From Tanytarsus gracilentus (Eukaryota; Arthropoda; Insecta; Diptera; Chironomidae), in the NCBI GenBank assembly GCA_038502055.1, contig JAXRKN010000044.1, positions 6,332,501 to 6,396,500 on the forward strand: 64,000 bases of DNA. The letters run 5' to 3'. Shown one piece after another: positions 38,456 to 50,264 of the stretch. The notes below the pieces were generated by a model. That model made no database searches. It worked only from the letters and a program-made list of their open reading frames with translations, and was not told the origin of the DNA. The translations under genes and the position numbers were made by a program. The stretch's first letter is position 1; each line of letters begins with the position of its first letter.

Positions 38456-40846
38456 CCCCCAATAATGGATTTTCCCTATTGACGTGAAATTTGTCTTCCT
38501 CACTTTCTTACACTCAATGAGAAAGTCATGTGATCACATGTGAGCACTTTATATGGAAGAAAATTATTACTGTGCGGTGGCAAGAGACTGTGAGGATGAT
38601 TAATAATTTTTTTAAATCGCCAAAATTGATTCGAATTTTGTGAAATTTCAGAAATTTAAAAGCTCACAAAAGCATAACTTCATGTAAGCTCATTTTATTG
38701 CATCCAATACCACGACAAAAAATGCATTAAACCTGCTTCAAATAACCCGATTTTATTGTTCACGTCTCTATTCTCTCGATACACCAAATAAAGACCTTCC
38801 TCATTGCTTTAAGCAGCACAACATACACAATAGACTAAAGCGACACAAAAGTGAACAACTTAATTTTCTAGAATTTCTTAACGACTGCCACATGCACACA
38901 ATAGAAGAAAATATTTTCTCATTTTTATTTACACTGAAAAGCTTTTCTTCATTTTCTTCCAATCAATTATTTTTTCCTTCTCCAGTTTCCGTCGCTCTGC
39001 ATTCCATGGATCAGCTAAACTTTTTCAATAAACTTCCATTAGATTGATTAAAAAGGTAAACATGAGAGCGGAAGCGAGGAAAAGGATGAAGTGAGCAATA
39101 AAAAAAACGGAAGAATTTGCTGGAATTTTCAATTAATTTTCTCTTCATTATTGTTGGGTGAAAAATTAAACGGCGAGATTGAGGTAGATTAAGAATTTTC
39201 ATTTTTCATCATCAAAATTTTTAATATTTGTCCTGAAAATTCTCAAGGAACTAATTAAGATTTAACAAATTTTAATCTCTACAAAAACATTCACAAAATT
39301 CCTCAAAATTAAACTCATCTACAATGTTGAGGGATTAAAATTTGCCATCACCTCCGCATTCGAAATTCAAACAGCTCTCTAACATGCGAGTGAGTCATAA
39401 GATCCTCCTAAAACATATCCCCCCTCTTAATATTATAAGCACTTACTTCGGAATTTCTGCTTTTGTGCCGCATACCGAAATTGAAATTGAGATGAATGTG
39501 AAATATTTAGATAGCAAATGGCATTAGATCTTTAAATTCATGGAGATTAGAAGCTCAAAATTTCAATATAAATTAAATTTTAAAATTCTCGAGAGAGAAT
39601 TGCAAATTGGTAAATTTACAAAGAACTTTTGCAAGAACAAGTCAATTTTGCTCACAAATCGAGATCAATTTATCTTTCTCTATCTCAAAATTGTCTTTTA
39701 TCCATCATCATCTGCTCGATGAAGCTTTTCTGTGTACAGGAAACAAGGTATCTTGATGATGTAATAGGAAGATTTTTTTGTGTGTGCTACATTTTGCCAA
39801 CAACAACAATGAAAGTCATAAATTCAGGATATGAAATTTCCGCATCACTCATGACTCTGATGTATATTATTTGGGATGGGTGAGTTGAGATGAACATAAA
39901 TAAATATCAACCTCGGAAAAATGTGAAGGTAACGTTCTTGGAAAGGTTGAAGAGATTTTTGACATAAAATAACAATCAAAATTTATGTTGCTCTACTCAA
40001 CTGCTGAGGAGAGAAGTTTTAGAGCATGTTTTTATGAATTGCAGGAAATCCTTGGCAACATTATGAGATTTTTAAAATATTTAGATAATTAATTTAGAAC
40101 AATTTATGCCATTAGAAAATGGAAATTTCATTTTCCTATGAATTTTGTTGCAATAATTCAACTTAGCCCCTTGACAACAAAATTAACACCGTTAAATCAA
40201 ATTGAAATTAATTAAAATTACAAAAATAAATTCCAACCCAATTTCTTGCTCGCATATCAAAAGTTTAAATTCCATTTCAGTTCACCCTGACTCACATCCA
40301 TCCAATTGTGTGTCATTTCATTGTCTTCTTTAACTTTTACATATGAATATATTTTTACTCAACATCATTCACTCCCGATCTCTCGAGTGAAAGCACTTTG
40401 TCATGAGAAAAATTTTCATATGAAACGATAACAACGTTTGTAAATCTGCGATGAAATAATATCTGTGTGTTTATTTTGTTCCAAGTGTGCTCTTTGCGTG
40501 AGAGAAAAATAAAAATGGGGAGAAGCTCTAAGTGGAGAAAAACTTTCTGAACATGATTTTCTTTTAAATTTTTTTCACTATTGTGGAAATTCTGTCGATT
40601 TCCCGAATTTAGAAAATTTTCTCTTTTGAAAATTCTCGAGAAAAGTGTCAATTAAATCGTTTTTAAAAATTTGAGTTTTCCTGGCGAGCACATAAAAATA
40701 AATTTAACTGTTGAATTGTTTAAATTTCTCTACAAAATTGAAAACTCTACAAAAACGCTTCATTTCGGAGAGAATTGAGAACTCAAAGATAAACAAAATC
40801 TTCAATCTTAAAATTCGAGTTTAATTAAACTGTATCTTATCTAAAA
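38456..40846. other. Upstream spacer of the BTB gene
   Basis: No gene supported. It presumably includes the BTB promoter; no TATA box or initiator could be fixed. Frames at 39342-39883 and 40355-40651 are short and unsupported. Confidence 0.35.
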
Positions 40847-41622
40847 ATGGCATTTAAATTCAAGGTGAGAGTGAGTTCTTTAAAGTGACTATAAAATTCT
40901 CTTTAATTAAAAATTTCTCAGGCAATTTCATTCAATTTCACTGCTCGCTTTAACGATTCTCAGTTCAGTGACTTCACAGTAAAATCGATTGATGGACATG
41001 AGTTTAAGCTGCATCGAGTGATTCTTTCTCAGCGAAGTAATTTTTTTGAGGCAATGTTCTTAACTGACATGAAGGAAGGAAATTCTAACGAAGTCACACT
41101 TTGCGAAACGGCGAAAATTCTAGTAATATTATTTCGAATCATTTATGGCATAGAGTGTGAGATTGATCAGAAGGATTGCATCGAGTTGTGTCGTGTCAGC
41201 AAAAAATATTTAATTAATGATGTTTTTGAATTGTGCGCTAAGAAACTGGAGGCAAATTTGGCACCTTCAGCTGCTGCGGATATTTTGATTTTTGCTCATG
41301 AAAACGATATGGAGCAATTGAAACAAAAGGCTTTGGCTTGCATTAAAAGGTAAAACGTCCTTAATTATATTAATATTGCAAATTTTAGTTGACATTTTTC
41401 AGTGACCTCAAGAAAGTAAGAGATTCATCAGGCTGGGAAACTTTGACACAGAACATCGATCTTCTCAATTTGGTTGTGGATGCATTAATCGAAGATGTCG
41501 AAAATTACAAAACGAAGCTAATGAGTGTTTGTGCTCATAATGAGGTGCTGGATAGTCGACGCCTGCAGTGCAACGATGTTGATCAAAATTACTCTGACGG
41601 TTCATTCATATCCGATATGTAG
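40847..41622 (+). CDS. BTB/POZ domain protein, 3 exons
   Basis: Exons 40847-40864, 40922-41349 and 41403-41622 are joined by short GT-AG introns (57 and 53 bp). Phases agree and give 221 residues. The BTB fold covers about residues 15-120: SDFTV (22-26), GHEFKLHRVILSQRSNFFEA with the usual H-x-x-I-L-x-x-x-S core, and EVTLCETAKILVILFRIIYG. The next part (KKYLINDVFELCAKKLEANL, AAADILIFAHENDMEQLKQK) resembles the 3-box/BACK helices that follow BTB in cullin-3 adaptors of the SPOP type. No MATH, Kelch or zinc-finger domain is present, so partner or substrate cannot be named. AATAAA at 41647-41652 is a plausible polyadenylation signal. The gene stands alone in a gene-poor stretch. Confidence 0.85.
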
Positions 41623-41646
41623 TTAAAATAACGTTCATAATCAACA

Positions 41647-41652
41647 AATAAA
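41647..41652 (+). terminator. BTB gene polyadenylation signal AATAAA
   Basis: AATAAA lies 25 bp after the stop codon of the BTB gene, on its coding strand. Confidence 0.5.
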
Positions 41653-41978
41653 ATAAATTTTGTTCAGAGAAATCCTTGCCACAATATTTTTGATTTACAG
41701 CTCGCAAATAAATTTAAACTTTTCGCTAGCAGGCGAACACACATAATCAAAAATCTCATGCACACTCGACAAAGAAAGTGTCTAAAACACACAAAAAAGA
41801 ACAGAGAAAAAGTTTTCCTGTATGTGACATATTTTCGTGTATATGATGATGATGAGCATAAGCTGATTAGAAGATTTTTGTAATCTCTAAATGACTTCAA
41901 ATCATCTTACGATGTGTAAGTTGATGGCACGCAATCATTCTCGCAAAATGTGCGTGTTTTTAAGATTTTGAGCTTTCA

Positions 41979-42796
41979 AACACGTTAGGGATCCTTAATT
42001 CACCGGTGAATGCAATTTCGGTGATCACCGGTGAATAAAATGCCGTCACCGGTGATCACCGGTACACCGGTGAATAAAATGCCGTCACCGGTGATCACCG
42101 GTACACCGGTGATGACTTTTGACCAACATTTCTGAAGGAAAAAACTACTTTTTTGGCCATTTTGGAAGTTGTTATGGACCAATTTTTAGATACTTTTTTG
42201 GTTTCCATATAAATTATAAAGTTTAACACTAAAAAAGTTAGGTTTTTCTTATTATTTGTAGAAATTTTTCTTTCTCGTTAATTGATGAATCAAACTTCAA
42301 TCTTAACAAAATATCTTTAAAATATTTCTATAAATTTTTAGTATTTTAAAAGTTTGATAAGATATCAAACTAACATGTTAAACTGTTGTCTTTGAACAAA
42401 TCTTTCAAAATAAGCCCACTAACTAAAAAGTTTTTTCACTCATTTAAATGTTTAGTTTTTTTTGGGTATGAAATTTTTTGATTATTTATCTAAAAAATTC
42501 TAAAAATTTAAATGACTGAAAAAACTTTTTGTAAGTTAACATATTTTGAACGAATTTTCTTAGCCATTTAATTTTGGTTTGAAAACGTTTTCAAATGTAT
42601 TCTATAATTTCTCAATTAAAATTTACTAGTTTAAAAAATTTTTACCTTAAAAAAAATCTCAAAAAGTATAGAAAAATGTATTAATTTCGTCACCGGTGTC
42701 ACCGGACAAAAAATCGGTGATCACCGGTGACGAAAAGTTTCGGTGATCACCGGTGATCACCGTACCGGTATTCACCGTGAGGATCCCTAAAACACG
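41979..42796. mobile_element. 806-bp element with CACCGGTGATCACCGG subrepeat ends and 6-bp target duplication
   Basis: The element body runs 41985-42790. It opens TTAGGGATCCT and closes with the inverted AGGATCCCTAA (one base differs in spacing after it). A perfect direct repeat AACACG flanks it at 41979-41984 and 42791-42796. The first about 125 bp and last about 110 bp are dense in CACCGGTG and GGTGATCACC palindromes; the left end has two exact tandem 39-bp units at 42034-42072 and 42073-42111. The middle (about 42115-42680) is AT-rich with no coding capacity. This fits a non-autonomous, foldback-type DNA transposon; the superfamily was not recognised. Confidence 0.8.
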
Positions 42797-45700
42797 TGCG
42801 TGAAAAAAAATATTTTTTAAATTAAACGGCCAGAAATTTTTAAAAGAAATATTTTTAGACTAAAGAGCGAATTTTAAAAAATCTTGAAATATTCCAAAAC
42901 CATCCCTTAGCAAACACCCAAAAACTTCGGCTGCTCGAAAATATTTGAATTATATTTTCGGCAAAAAATTGATTCAACAACGAATGTCAACAGTGACTTT
43001 GTTTGCACTCGAACTTAATTGGAATTTTGAACAATGTTGTGCTATAAAATTAGATTTAAAAGGTCGTCGTCGCATGGCAAAGATTTTCGTCCACTGAGAA
43101 TAATTTTCTGATAAAAATATCTTTGTCACAACAAGGTGACACACACTCATTGAAGAAGGCACGCCATTCCGTCTGCAAAAATGTGGTTTAAGTCGTTATC
43201 GTCGAGTATAAATCACGAGAGCGTGAAAAAAGCATGAAATGTGTATTTCAACTTGAACAAGTAAGTTTGATGAATATCTCATGCTTAGCGTTCATTCGAG
43301 AGTCACAGACGTCGTCTGACAGCGGGGTGACACGATATTTATGTCTTTCTTAAATGCTCGACTCAGTGCTTGCACTTTTATCCATATCCACCACTCCATA
43401 TCGCATCATCATCATCGCAGTCGATGTCATGCTCTGGCTGCACCCACAAACAGCACTAGCACACTTTTTACCCGAAATGAACACTTTCAGTCGAGGAGTG
43501 GAAAATTATTTTTGAAATTTTTAATCTTTTTAATAGCTAAAAAAATTTAAAATGTTTAAACTTAAAAATCATTAAAAAAACTTTAAAATTTTCATCTCAC
43601 AGCTTTCACCTTGTCACTCACTCACTCGCTCGAGATGAAGTGGGAATGAGGTTGATTGCGGTTATCGAAGAGAGAAAAAGCTTTTTCCGATTTTCTTTTT
43701 TTCGATTAACAATTTTCAATTATTTTCAGCGGATATGAACTTTTTTGCTTTCTCTCTCTCACTCTCGTTGGTTTCATTCTTTTTTTTCTATATATGATGG
43801 ATAGAATGTGGAATAGCTTAATTTATAGATCCAAAGTGGATGCATCGGATCGTAAAAATTCACTCTCAGCATTGAATTTTTTATGCTCGTTGTCCATACA
43901 TATCGAGAGCTAGAAATGCGGTTTCCACTCTCCGTCTTTCCAATATTCATGAGCCATCATATTTTAAATTCACCTGAGAAACATCAATTTTCCACTTCAT
44001 ATTGCAGCAGCACTTTATGAGAGAGCGAGCTGGCGCACACAAACAATTTTCAGTCTATTTCTAATGAGGCGAGAAAGAAAAATTGTTTATTGGAATGCGA
44101 AAAGCATGTGAGGAGCATTTAATGGATGGTCGATGGGGATAACTCGAGCAAATAATTTCCGTTTTGATTTTCGAGCAAGGGGATGAAACTTCGTGACTAA
44201 ATACACTCAATTGAAGTCATTCGAATAAGAATTTCAAGCTCAATTTTAGGTAAACTTTTTTCACCAATATTTTCCCAACACACAATAAATTTTGTCATTT
44301 TCAGTAACAAGCACATAATAGCTTTACTTATCTTCTCCAACATGCCATTTTATCACGTGAAATTGCCTTCTTTCTTACAAGCACATACACACACATTCAA
44401 CATAATCATTTCAGAAATTAGATAATCTTCGCACCATTGAGGAAGCCAAACTTTCTCACATTGAAAAAACTTGAAAGAGAAAAAAGTCTTTAAAACACGA
44501 TTCCTATATCGAGTGTACGCGATATGCGATGTTGAGGCAATTTAAATTGATGTAGGCCGATGGGAAGCAAACTCAACTCGTGTTTAACTTTGCATTTCTT
44601 TGCGAAATTCGAAAGAGCGAAGTTTTTCTGCTTTGAGGAGAAATTTTTCTTGTCGAGCGAGCTAAAATAAAGAAATAACTGTGAGTCGTCAGTGTCCTAC
44701 CCCTAAAGTTTCGATTCCTTCAAAAGCTCCACATTCGTGTTTCGTTAAATAATGAAGGAGGACGCGAGTGGGAAAAAGAAGACATGCCAAAAGAAATATA
44801 TGTGTTCGTCGGAGTGGAAGGAGGACGTGAATGTTTTTCCTCGGTGCGCTCATCCACGAGGCTGTTAAAGCAATTTATGTTTACATTTTATCGAGATGCT
44901 TTGCCATAATAATGACGCCACTCTTTGAGGGTGTGCGTATGTGCCTTTTGTGAAATTCAATATTCGCAACATGCCTGATGAAAATCTCGATGAGAAACGA
45001 GACACAAAATGAGCTCGAAGTTTTTCTTTTGTAGAAAGGTACATGGGGAGCTATTGATAGTCACTTACTTTGCATACACACACAGTAAATGACTTTTCAA
45101 TGTGCTTTCTTATACTCAAGGTGGTGCTTTTGCTGGCTTTCATGTCTATTGCTCTATTTTCGAACAATGTTGGAATTGACAATCAAAAGAGGATCATGGG
45201 AGTGATTGATAAAATTCTGGGAATAAAATTTGAGAAAATGTTTATAGGAAAATATTTACATTGAAGGTTTTAAAGGGAGGTTCAGGTAATTTTTTGGTTT
45301 AAAAAGAATCAATAAGTTTTTTTAGGTAAATTTATTTTATTTTCTAAAATCCAATGAGATTCAAATAATTTTTTGTAACAAAACTCAAACTTTAATCGTC
45401 AAAAAAATAAAATTCATTCAACAAATTATTTTGTTTTTTTCGTCTGCGTTTTGTTTATTTTTAAACTCACAGAAATCTCAAGTTTCATCCGTCAAAGAAT
45501 GAAACTTTATGCCCTTTCCGACATGAATCCGCCCACATGATTCTATTTTTTCCACCTATTCACTTCCCACTACCCCTTTACCATGTCAGAGCATGGGAAA
45601 TTGAAAAAGTAAGTAATGCACATCAATATATCTTTAAGTTGAGAAAAGAAGAAAATTAATTTAAACAAAATCATTTTCAAAAGTGGATCAAATTATTTTT

Positions 45701-47091
45701 CGATTTTGAAACGTTCTTAAATTTAGCTTATTTTGTGTGTAACAGTTGCGACGCACATAAAATTGAATGTAACAAACACTAAGAATGTCCATATGACTTT
45801 TTAAGAAAAGAAGAGACTTAAAAAAGTATTCCAAGTATTTTTTTTTAATAAAAGCTTTTCAATTTCTTAAGAAGGATTTTAAAATCCTCAGAAAATTCGA
45901 TCGCACGACAATAGCAATTTGAAATTTATTGACTGGGGTTCGGGTGAAATTCACTGAACTGGAAATAGTTTTACAACAAAGGAATTTTCCTTCTGAGAAA
46001 AAGAATTTCCTCTTCAAATCACTATGGGAGCGTTTGATAACGAAATTAAGTGGAGCAAGTCATAAAACTCATTCATCTCACCCGCACAAGTAAGTGCATC
46101 ATAAAGCATCCTCTAAGATCCCTTTCGGGGTGGTTTTATGTCCTTCTCTGCTCGATCGTTAGCTCAAATCGCTAAGAAAATTAAGTTTCGTTCAATATCA
46201 TTTCAATTTCATCATATAAATGTCTCGAAATAATGCTCATTCAACCATTTAGATAATCAGTGAAGAAAAACAAAAAGAAAATCCATTTTATGGCTGTGCA
46301 GTACAGTCGCCTTTTGTCTTACATGTGTTGAGAGAATCGCAGTGAAGGTGATGGGAGAGAAAAAAGGTCCGAGATCAGCAGAAAAAATTTTGTGTAATGA
46401 AAATCATGACAATTTTTCCCTCGATGCCTCAAAGTTTGGATGAAGGGAAAAAATTTGCTGCTCTTTCCATAACTAAATAACCTTTCATGAGGTTATGCTT
46501 TGGTGGGGTTTGTGGGTGAGTTTGGTGACGTGTTATAGGATTAAAATAATAAAAAAAATTAAGAATCCTTTTAAGAAATTCAGCTCTCATCATCGCTCCA
46601 ATAATTTTGGTACTTTTCATCCCTTTTAAACACCTCCCACCACCCGCCACCCTTTTATCATCTCTATTTTTTCCTTTTTCTTTCCCATTCTTGTTGTACA
46701 CTAAAAGACCCCATCTCAATAGAAATTATTGCTGCGACTTTTATCGCTCATTATGGAGCGTCCGGACATGAAAAAAATAATTTTCCGGATCATAAAATAA
46801 TTAGCCATCATAGTCAATGGTTAATGCGTGTATGCGAAGGCAAGATGAGAAAATTCTCGATTTGCACGCTTGTCTTATTTGGACTTGAGAAGTCTTTTAA
46901 GGACCTGATATAGAAATTTTTGTTTTTAACTAAAATAATAAATTTAGTTAAAGTTATTAAAACAAGAATCTTGTAAGACTTTTACCTGCTCGTTAAAAAA
47001 CACTCACACAATCTCATTAAAATGTCAATCAAAATCCAATAAATACCAAAGAACTTTAAATTCAATAAGTTAGAATAGAAAAAGTCGTCTG
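42797..47091. other. Non-coding region upstream of the first unrecognised single-exon gene
   Basis: No exon or element supported. GAGA/CTCTC tracts are frequent at 43600-44100. Frames at 43341-43550, 45070-45264 and 46429-46719 show no family resemblance. The part nearest 47091 should hold a promoter, but no clear TATA/initiator pair was found. Confidence 0.35.
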
Positions 47092-47616
47092 ATGGAGAGC
47101 ATTGAAGTAGCATTTGAAAATTTCGCCATTGAGGTGTCAAAGAGAAACAACAGCAACACCAACAATAATAATAATCTCGAGAGGAGCATTGAGTGTTTTG
47201 CTGACAATCTAAAATTTGCATGTGTTTGGCAGCAACCGGAAGTTAATATGCACATAATAAATCAAGTTCTGAATCAGTTGAACATTTTCAACGACAATTC
47301 ATATAGCGATTGTACACCGACAAATATCTCCGAATTGCTATCGGCCTCATTTCCATCTTTTGAGGCATTCGAGAGTGATGAGAACAATGAAGATGAATCA
47401 CAAAGTAAGGATATGACGGTGACAAGTTTTGAGGCGTCAACTCCAGTGTCTACAATTAAAAAATCATACAAAGAAATTAATGGGGAAGACGACGAATGTA
47501 AGGAGTTCGAGAATCGAAGACAAATGCTTCTGCTTGCATTCAATAACACGAGTCCTATTGTCTTCACCTCCAGAAATAGAGCTTTGTTTACGAAAAAGAG
47601 ATTGCACTTAAGTTGA
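47092..47616 (+). CDS. Unrecognised intronless gene, 174-residue acidic protein
   Basis: An uninterrupted frame starts at ATG 47092 and stops at 47614-47616, with AATAAA at 47685-47690. Base use is clearly richer in G+C than the flanks, which supports real coding. The protein begins MESIEVAFENFAIEV, has an Asn-rich low-complexity stretch at about 19-28, a middle with helical character (NMHIINQVLNQLNIF), an acidic Ser/Glu/Asp stretch at about 92-110, and a basic C-terminus (RALFTKKRLHLS). No signal peptide or membrane segment. I do not recognise the family. The Bearded/E(spl) small-protein family was considered, but its basic N-terminal helix and conserved motifs are absent. A second intronless gene lies 1.5 kb downstream on the same strand. 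Confidence 0.65.
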   Translation: MESIEVAFENFAIEVSKRNNSNTNNNNNLERSIECFADNLKFACVWQQPEVNMHIINQVLNQLNIFNDNSYSDCTPTNISELLSASFPSFEAFESDENNEDESQSKDMTVTSFEASTPVSTIKKSYKEINGEDDECKEFENRRQMLLLAFNNTSPIVFTSRNRALFTKKRLHLS

Positions 47617-47684
47617 GTGCATGAAGAATTGAAAAAAAAATTGTAAAAATGTTTTTGTATTTTTATTATGGTTTTAAAGTTTAA

Positions 47685-47690
47685 AATAAA
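47685..47690 (+). terminator. Polyadenylation signal AATAAA of the 174-residue gene
   Basis: AATAAA 69 bp after the stop codon, same strand. Confidence 0.45.
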
Positions 47691-47775
47691 AAATGTTTTA
47701 AAAAAATTTAATGATGAAATTTTTATTATTATCAGAAAAATATTTTAGAGCTTTTAATTTAATTTTTTGAGACCG

Positions 47776-48525
47776 GTTAAGACGGTTTGTGTGAGAGCAG
47801 TACGCGGGTGAAAAGTTGATGCTCACGATGAAATTTGGCATGGATAATGACTAAGTTGCGACACCTCTTTAGAATTTTGATTTGAGTTTTATTTTTTGAG
47901 TTATGACCATATGAAGTTTTGATCTACTGACTCGAGTACTTCGCGAGTCAAACTTCAAAAATCAACCTTTTTATTAAAGTTGGAACTTTTTCTCCTTATT
48001 TGAGCTGCGACTACTTCATAAATGAAATTTTTGATTTAGAAAATTGTAGATTGTTGAAAGTCAAAAATTTTTTGTTCTACTGACTCGTGTACTTTTCTCG
48101 AAGGACGCGAGTCAATTTTCGGAAAATGGAATTTTCACAATTTTATAATTTTTTTATCAATTGTAACACGACTATTTAAAATATCTAATTTAAAGAATAA
48201 AATTAGGTGAACAACTATGAGTAAAACTTTAAATAAAAATTTTAATGTGAGATCTACAAAAACTTCTGATTTTTACCTTAATTTTGCGAAAAACTCTCAC
48301 TAATTTAATTTAATTTTTTAACTCATTTTAAATAAGTTCGGTTAGAAAATTAAAGTTGTCACAAATTTTTTGGTTAAGTAGATTGATCAAAATTTTGAAT
48401 GGTCATAACTCAAAAAACTCAAATAAAAATTCTAAAGAGGTGTCACAACTTAGTGATAATCCATTCCAAATTTCATCGTGACCATCAGCTTTTGACCCGC
48501 GTACTTCTCTCACACGTTAAGACGG
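47776..48525. mobile_element. About 730-bp long-TIR element with 10-bp target duplication
   Basis: A perfect direct repeat GTTAAGACGG lies at 47776-47785 and 48516-48525. Inside, 47789-47926 and 48381-48515 are inverted copies of each other over about 135 bp at roughly 90% identity, opening GTGTGAGAG(C/A)AGTACGCGGGT. The left end has three extra T before GTGTGAG that the right end lacks. Internally CTACTGACTCG(A/T)GTACTT occurs twice, at about 47924 and 48079. No coding capacity. Long inverted ends with a 9-10-bp duplication are typical of Mutator-like or foldback elements; assignment to either is inference. Confidence 0.85.
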
Positions 48526-49012
48526 CATGAAATTGGATTAGGAAAATTTTCAGGTTTTTGAAAACTTTTACATTTTCGAGTGTCTAAAATAAAAATCTTA
48601 AATTTAATGCATTTTGAGCTTTAAAAATGTTTTGATTATTCTACAAAATTTGTTTCAATATTTTCATTATTTAAAATATTCTCAATTAGAAAAAAAAATA
48701 TAAATTTTCTTAGAATGTGTTAGTTTTTGTAATTTATTTAAAATCAAGTTTAAAAAAGAGTAAACAATTTACCTGAATTTAATCAAATTTTACCTGGAAA
48801 ACAAAAAAAATGATTTTAAAAAAGTTTTTCTTAAACTTTACTGACAATATTGACAAAACTGATACATATTTAATTAAAAACTGTAACAATTTACAATGAA
48901 AATTGAGAGAAACAGGTAGAAAATTCCCCCTTTTTTACCTAAAAAAATATTTATTTGTAATTACAGCGATACAAATTGGCGCTCTGAGCGTTCAATTAAT
49001 TACATTCAGAAA
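48526..49012. other. Spacer upstream of the second unrecognised gene
   Basis: AT-rich, no frame or repeat supported. It joins the long-TIR element to the promoter of the gene at 49115. Confidence 0.4.
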
Positions 49013-49015
49013 CGC

Positions 49016-49053
49016 TATAAAAAGACAGAAGTTTCACTGAATTTTAAATCAGT
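49016..49053 (+). promoter_or_regulatory. Core promoter: TATA box and candidate initiator
   Basis: TATAAAAAG at 49016-49024 is followed about 35 bp later by TCAGTT (A at 49051), the insect initiator motif. The pair lies 64-99 bp before the ATG at 49115, which would give a short 5' UTR. The spacing is a few bases longer than the ideal 30-31. Confidence 0.55.
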
Positions 49054-49114
49054 TTACCTTTGTAATTCAACGCTATCAGAAATCGAAGAGATAAAAAGAA
49101 GAAATATTTTAAAG

Positions 49115-49567
49115 ATGTTAAGAAACGCCACGAGAATTGTCTTCTGCTTTAACTCACTCGAAAATCGATTCTTTGAAGTCGATGCAGTTCATAAAGTTGA
49201 ACATTTGTATCGAAGAAATTTCTATCGGATAAGCTTAAGGCTAAATTTCAACGCAAGCGACATCAACCTCCATGGCGCGGATGAGATGCGAGCATTGTGC
49301 TCAAGGAAAATTACAAAATTGATGACCGTACAGAATGTGTGGCAAAATCATCATAGTTTTTATGTTGTCGATTATGAGATACGGACGATTGCGAGAAATC
49401 AGCAAAATAATAATGAAAGTGATGATGAGGAGCGAGGGGCGGAAAGTGATGATGGTACATTGTCGGAAGATTCCGCATACACGAGTCCAGCACCATCTGG
49501 TCGATCTCGAAATCAGCAAAATTCATCCAATTCAAGCGCATACCAGAGCGATGAAAATATTCTATAG
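49115..49567 (+). CDS. Unrecognised intronless gene, 150-residue protein with Ser/Asp/Glu-rich tail
   Basis: An uninterrupted frame of 150 codons sits downstream of a TATA box and initiator and upstream of AATAAA (49605-49610), so it forms a complete small transcription unit. Residues 1-95 look like a folded domain with alternating hydrophobic and charged residues (RIVFCFNSLENRFFEVDAV, LYRRNFYRISLRLNF, SFYVVDYEIR). Residues 96-150 are low-complexity: Gln/Asn, then acidic SDDEERG, then SEDSAYTSPAPSG. No signal peptide, membrane segment or known motif was recognised. It does not resemble the neighbouring gene at 47092 beyond both being intronless, Asn/Ser-rich and acidic. A tightly regulated developmental gene would fit this format, but that is speculation. 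Confidence 0.65.
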   Translation: MLRNATRIVFCFNSLENRFFEVDAVHKVEHLYRRNFYRISLRLNFNASDINLHGADEMRALCSRKITKLMTVQNVWQNHHSFYVVDYEIRTIARNQQNNNESDDEERGAESDDGTLSEDSAYTSPAPSGRSRNQQNSSNSSAYQSDENIL

Positions 49568-49604
49568 AAATTTTACGACTTTTTAGAATTAAGTTAGAAA
49601 AATT

Positions 49605-49610
49605 AATAAA
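49605..49610 (+). terminator. Polyadenylation signal AATAAA of the 150-residue gene
   Basis: AATAAA 38 bp after the stop codon, same strand. Confidence 0.5.
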
Positions 49611-50264
49611 CTATTGATTAAGTTTTGAAATTTAAAAATATTTAAAAAATTATTTTTCTGAATTTCCAGCAAGTTTATCAATAATTTTTGTTATCATCAA
49701 ATGAATAAATTTCTATTGAAATTCAACTCAATTTAATTTGTCACAAAAATTATTCAAAATGAACAAACAAATTTTTCTTTTTATGACAAAATTCCCTCGA
49801 CACCATCTCAGTTCTCTGGGGATTATTTCGATTGCTGTAAAAACAAATTTTCGGGAAAGATTTTCTTAATAATTCAAGCACCCTCTCGCCTAGGCCATAA
49901 ACCATACACACCATCATGTTCGCCTCGAGGAGAGCAAACAATACAAATGATGATGATTGTTGTGATGTTATTACAATAAGATTGCGAGTGAGTGTGATGT
50001 ACAAAAAATGATCTGATAAAAAAATGAAAAAGGAGGGGATCTGAAAAGATGAAGTCAAAAATAAGATTAAGTGGCTGCGTTTTGGGTGAGTCTTCCTTTT
50101 TTGCTAATATTCGTAAGGGAAAATTTTCAATGTTATATGATTGTGAATGAAACATTGAGGGTTGGGAAATTCTTGTCAATTTTTTATTTTTAGGATTAAT
50201 GAACTATTTTTAAAAATTAAATTTTAAGATTATAAATTCGTTAAAACATTCAACATCAAGTTAA

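Noticed and set aside
41985..41995. Telomere-type TTAGGG sequence
   Set aside because: Single occurrence at each end of an inverted-repeat element with a target duplication; not a tandem telomeric array.
47092..47616. Bearded/E(spl)-complex small protein
   Set aside because: Small, intronless and clustered like that family, but the basic amphipathic N-terminal helix and the conserved internal and C-terminal motifs are absent.
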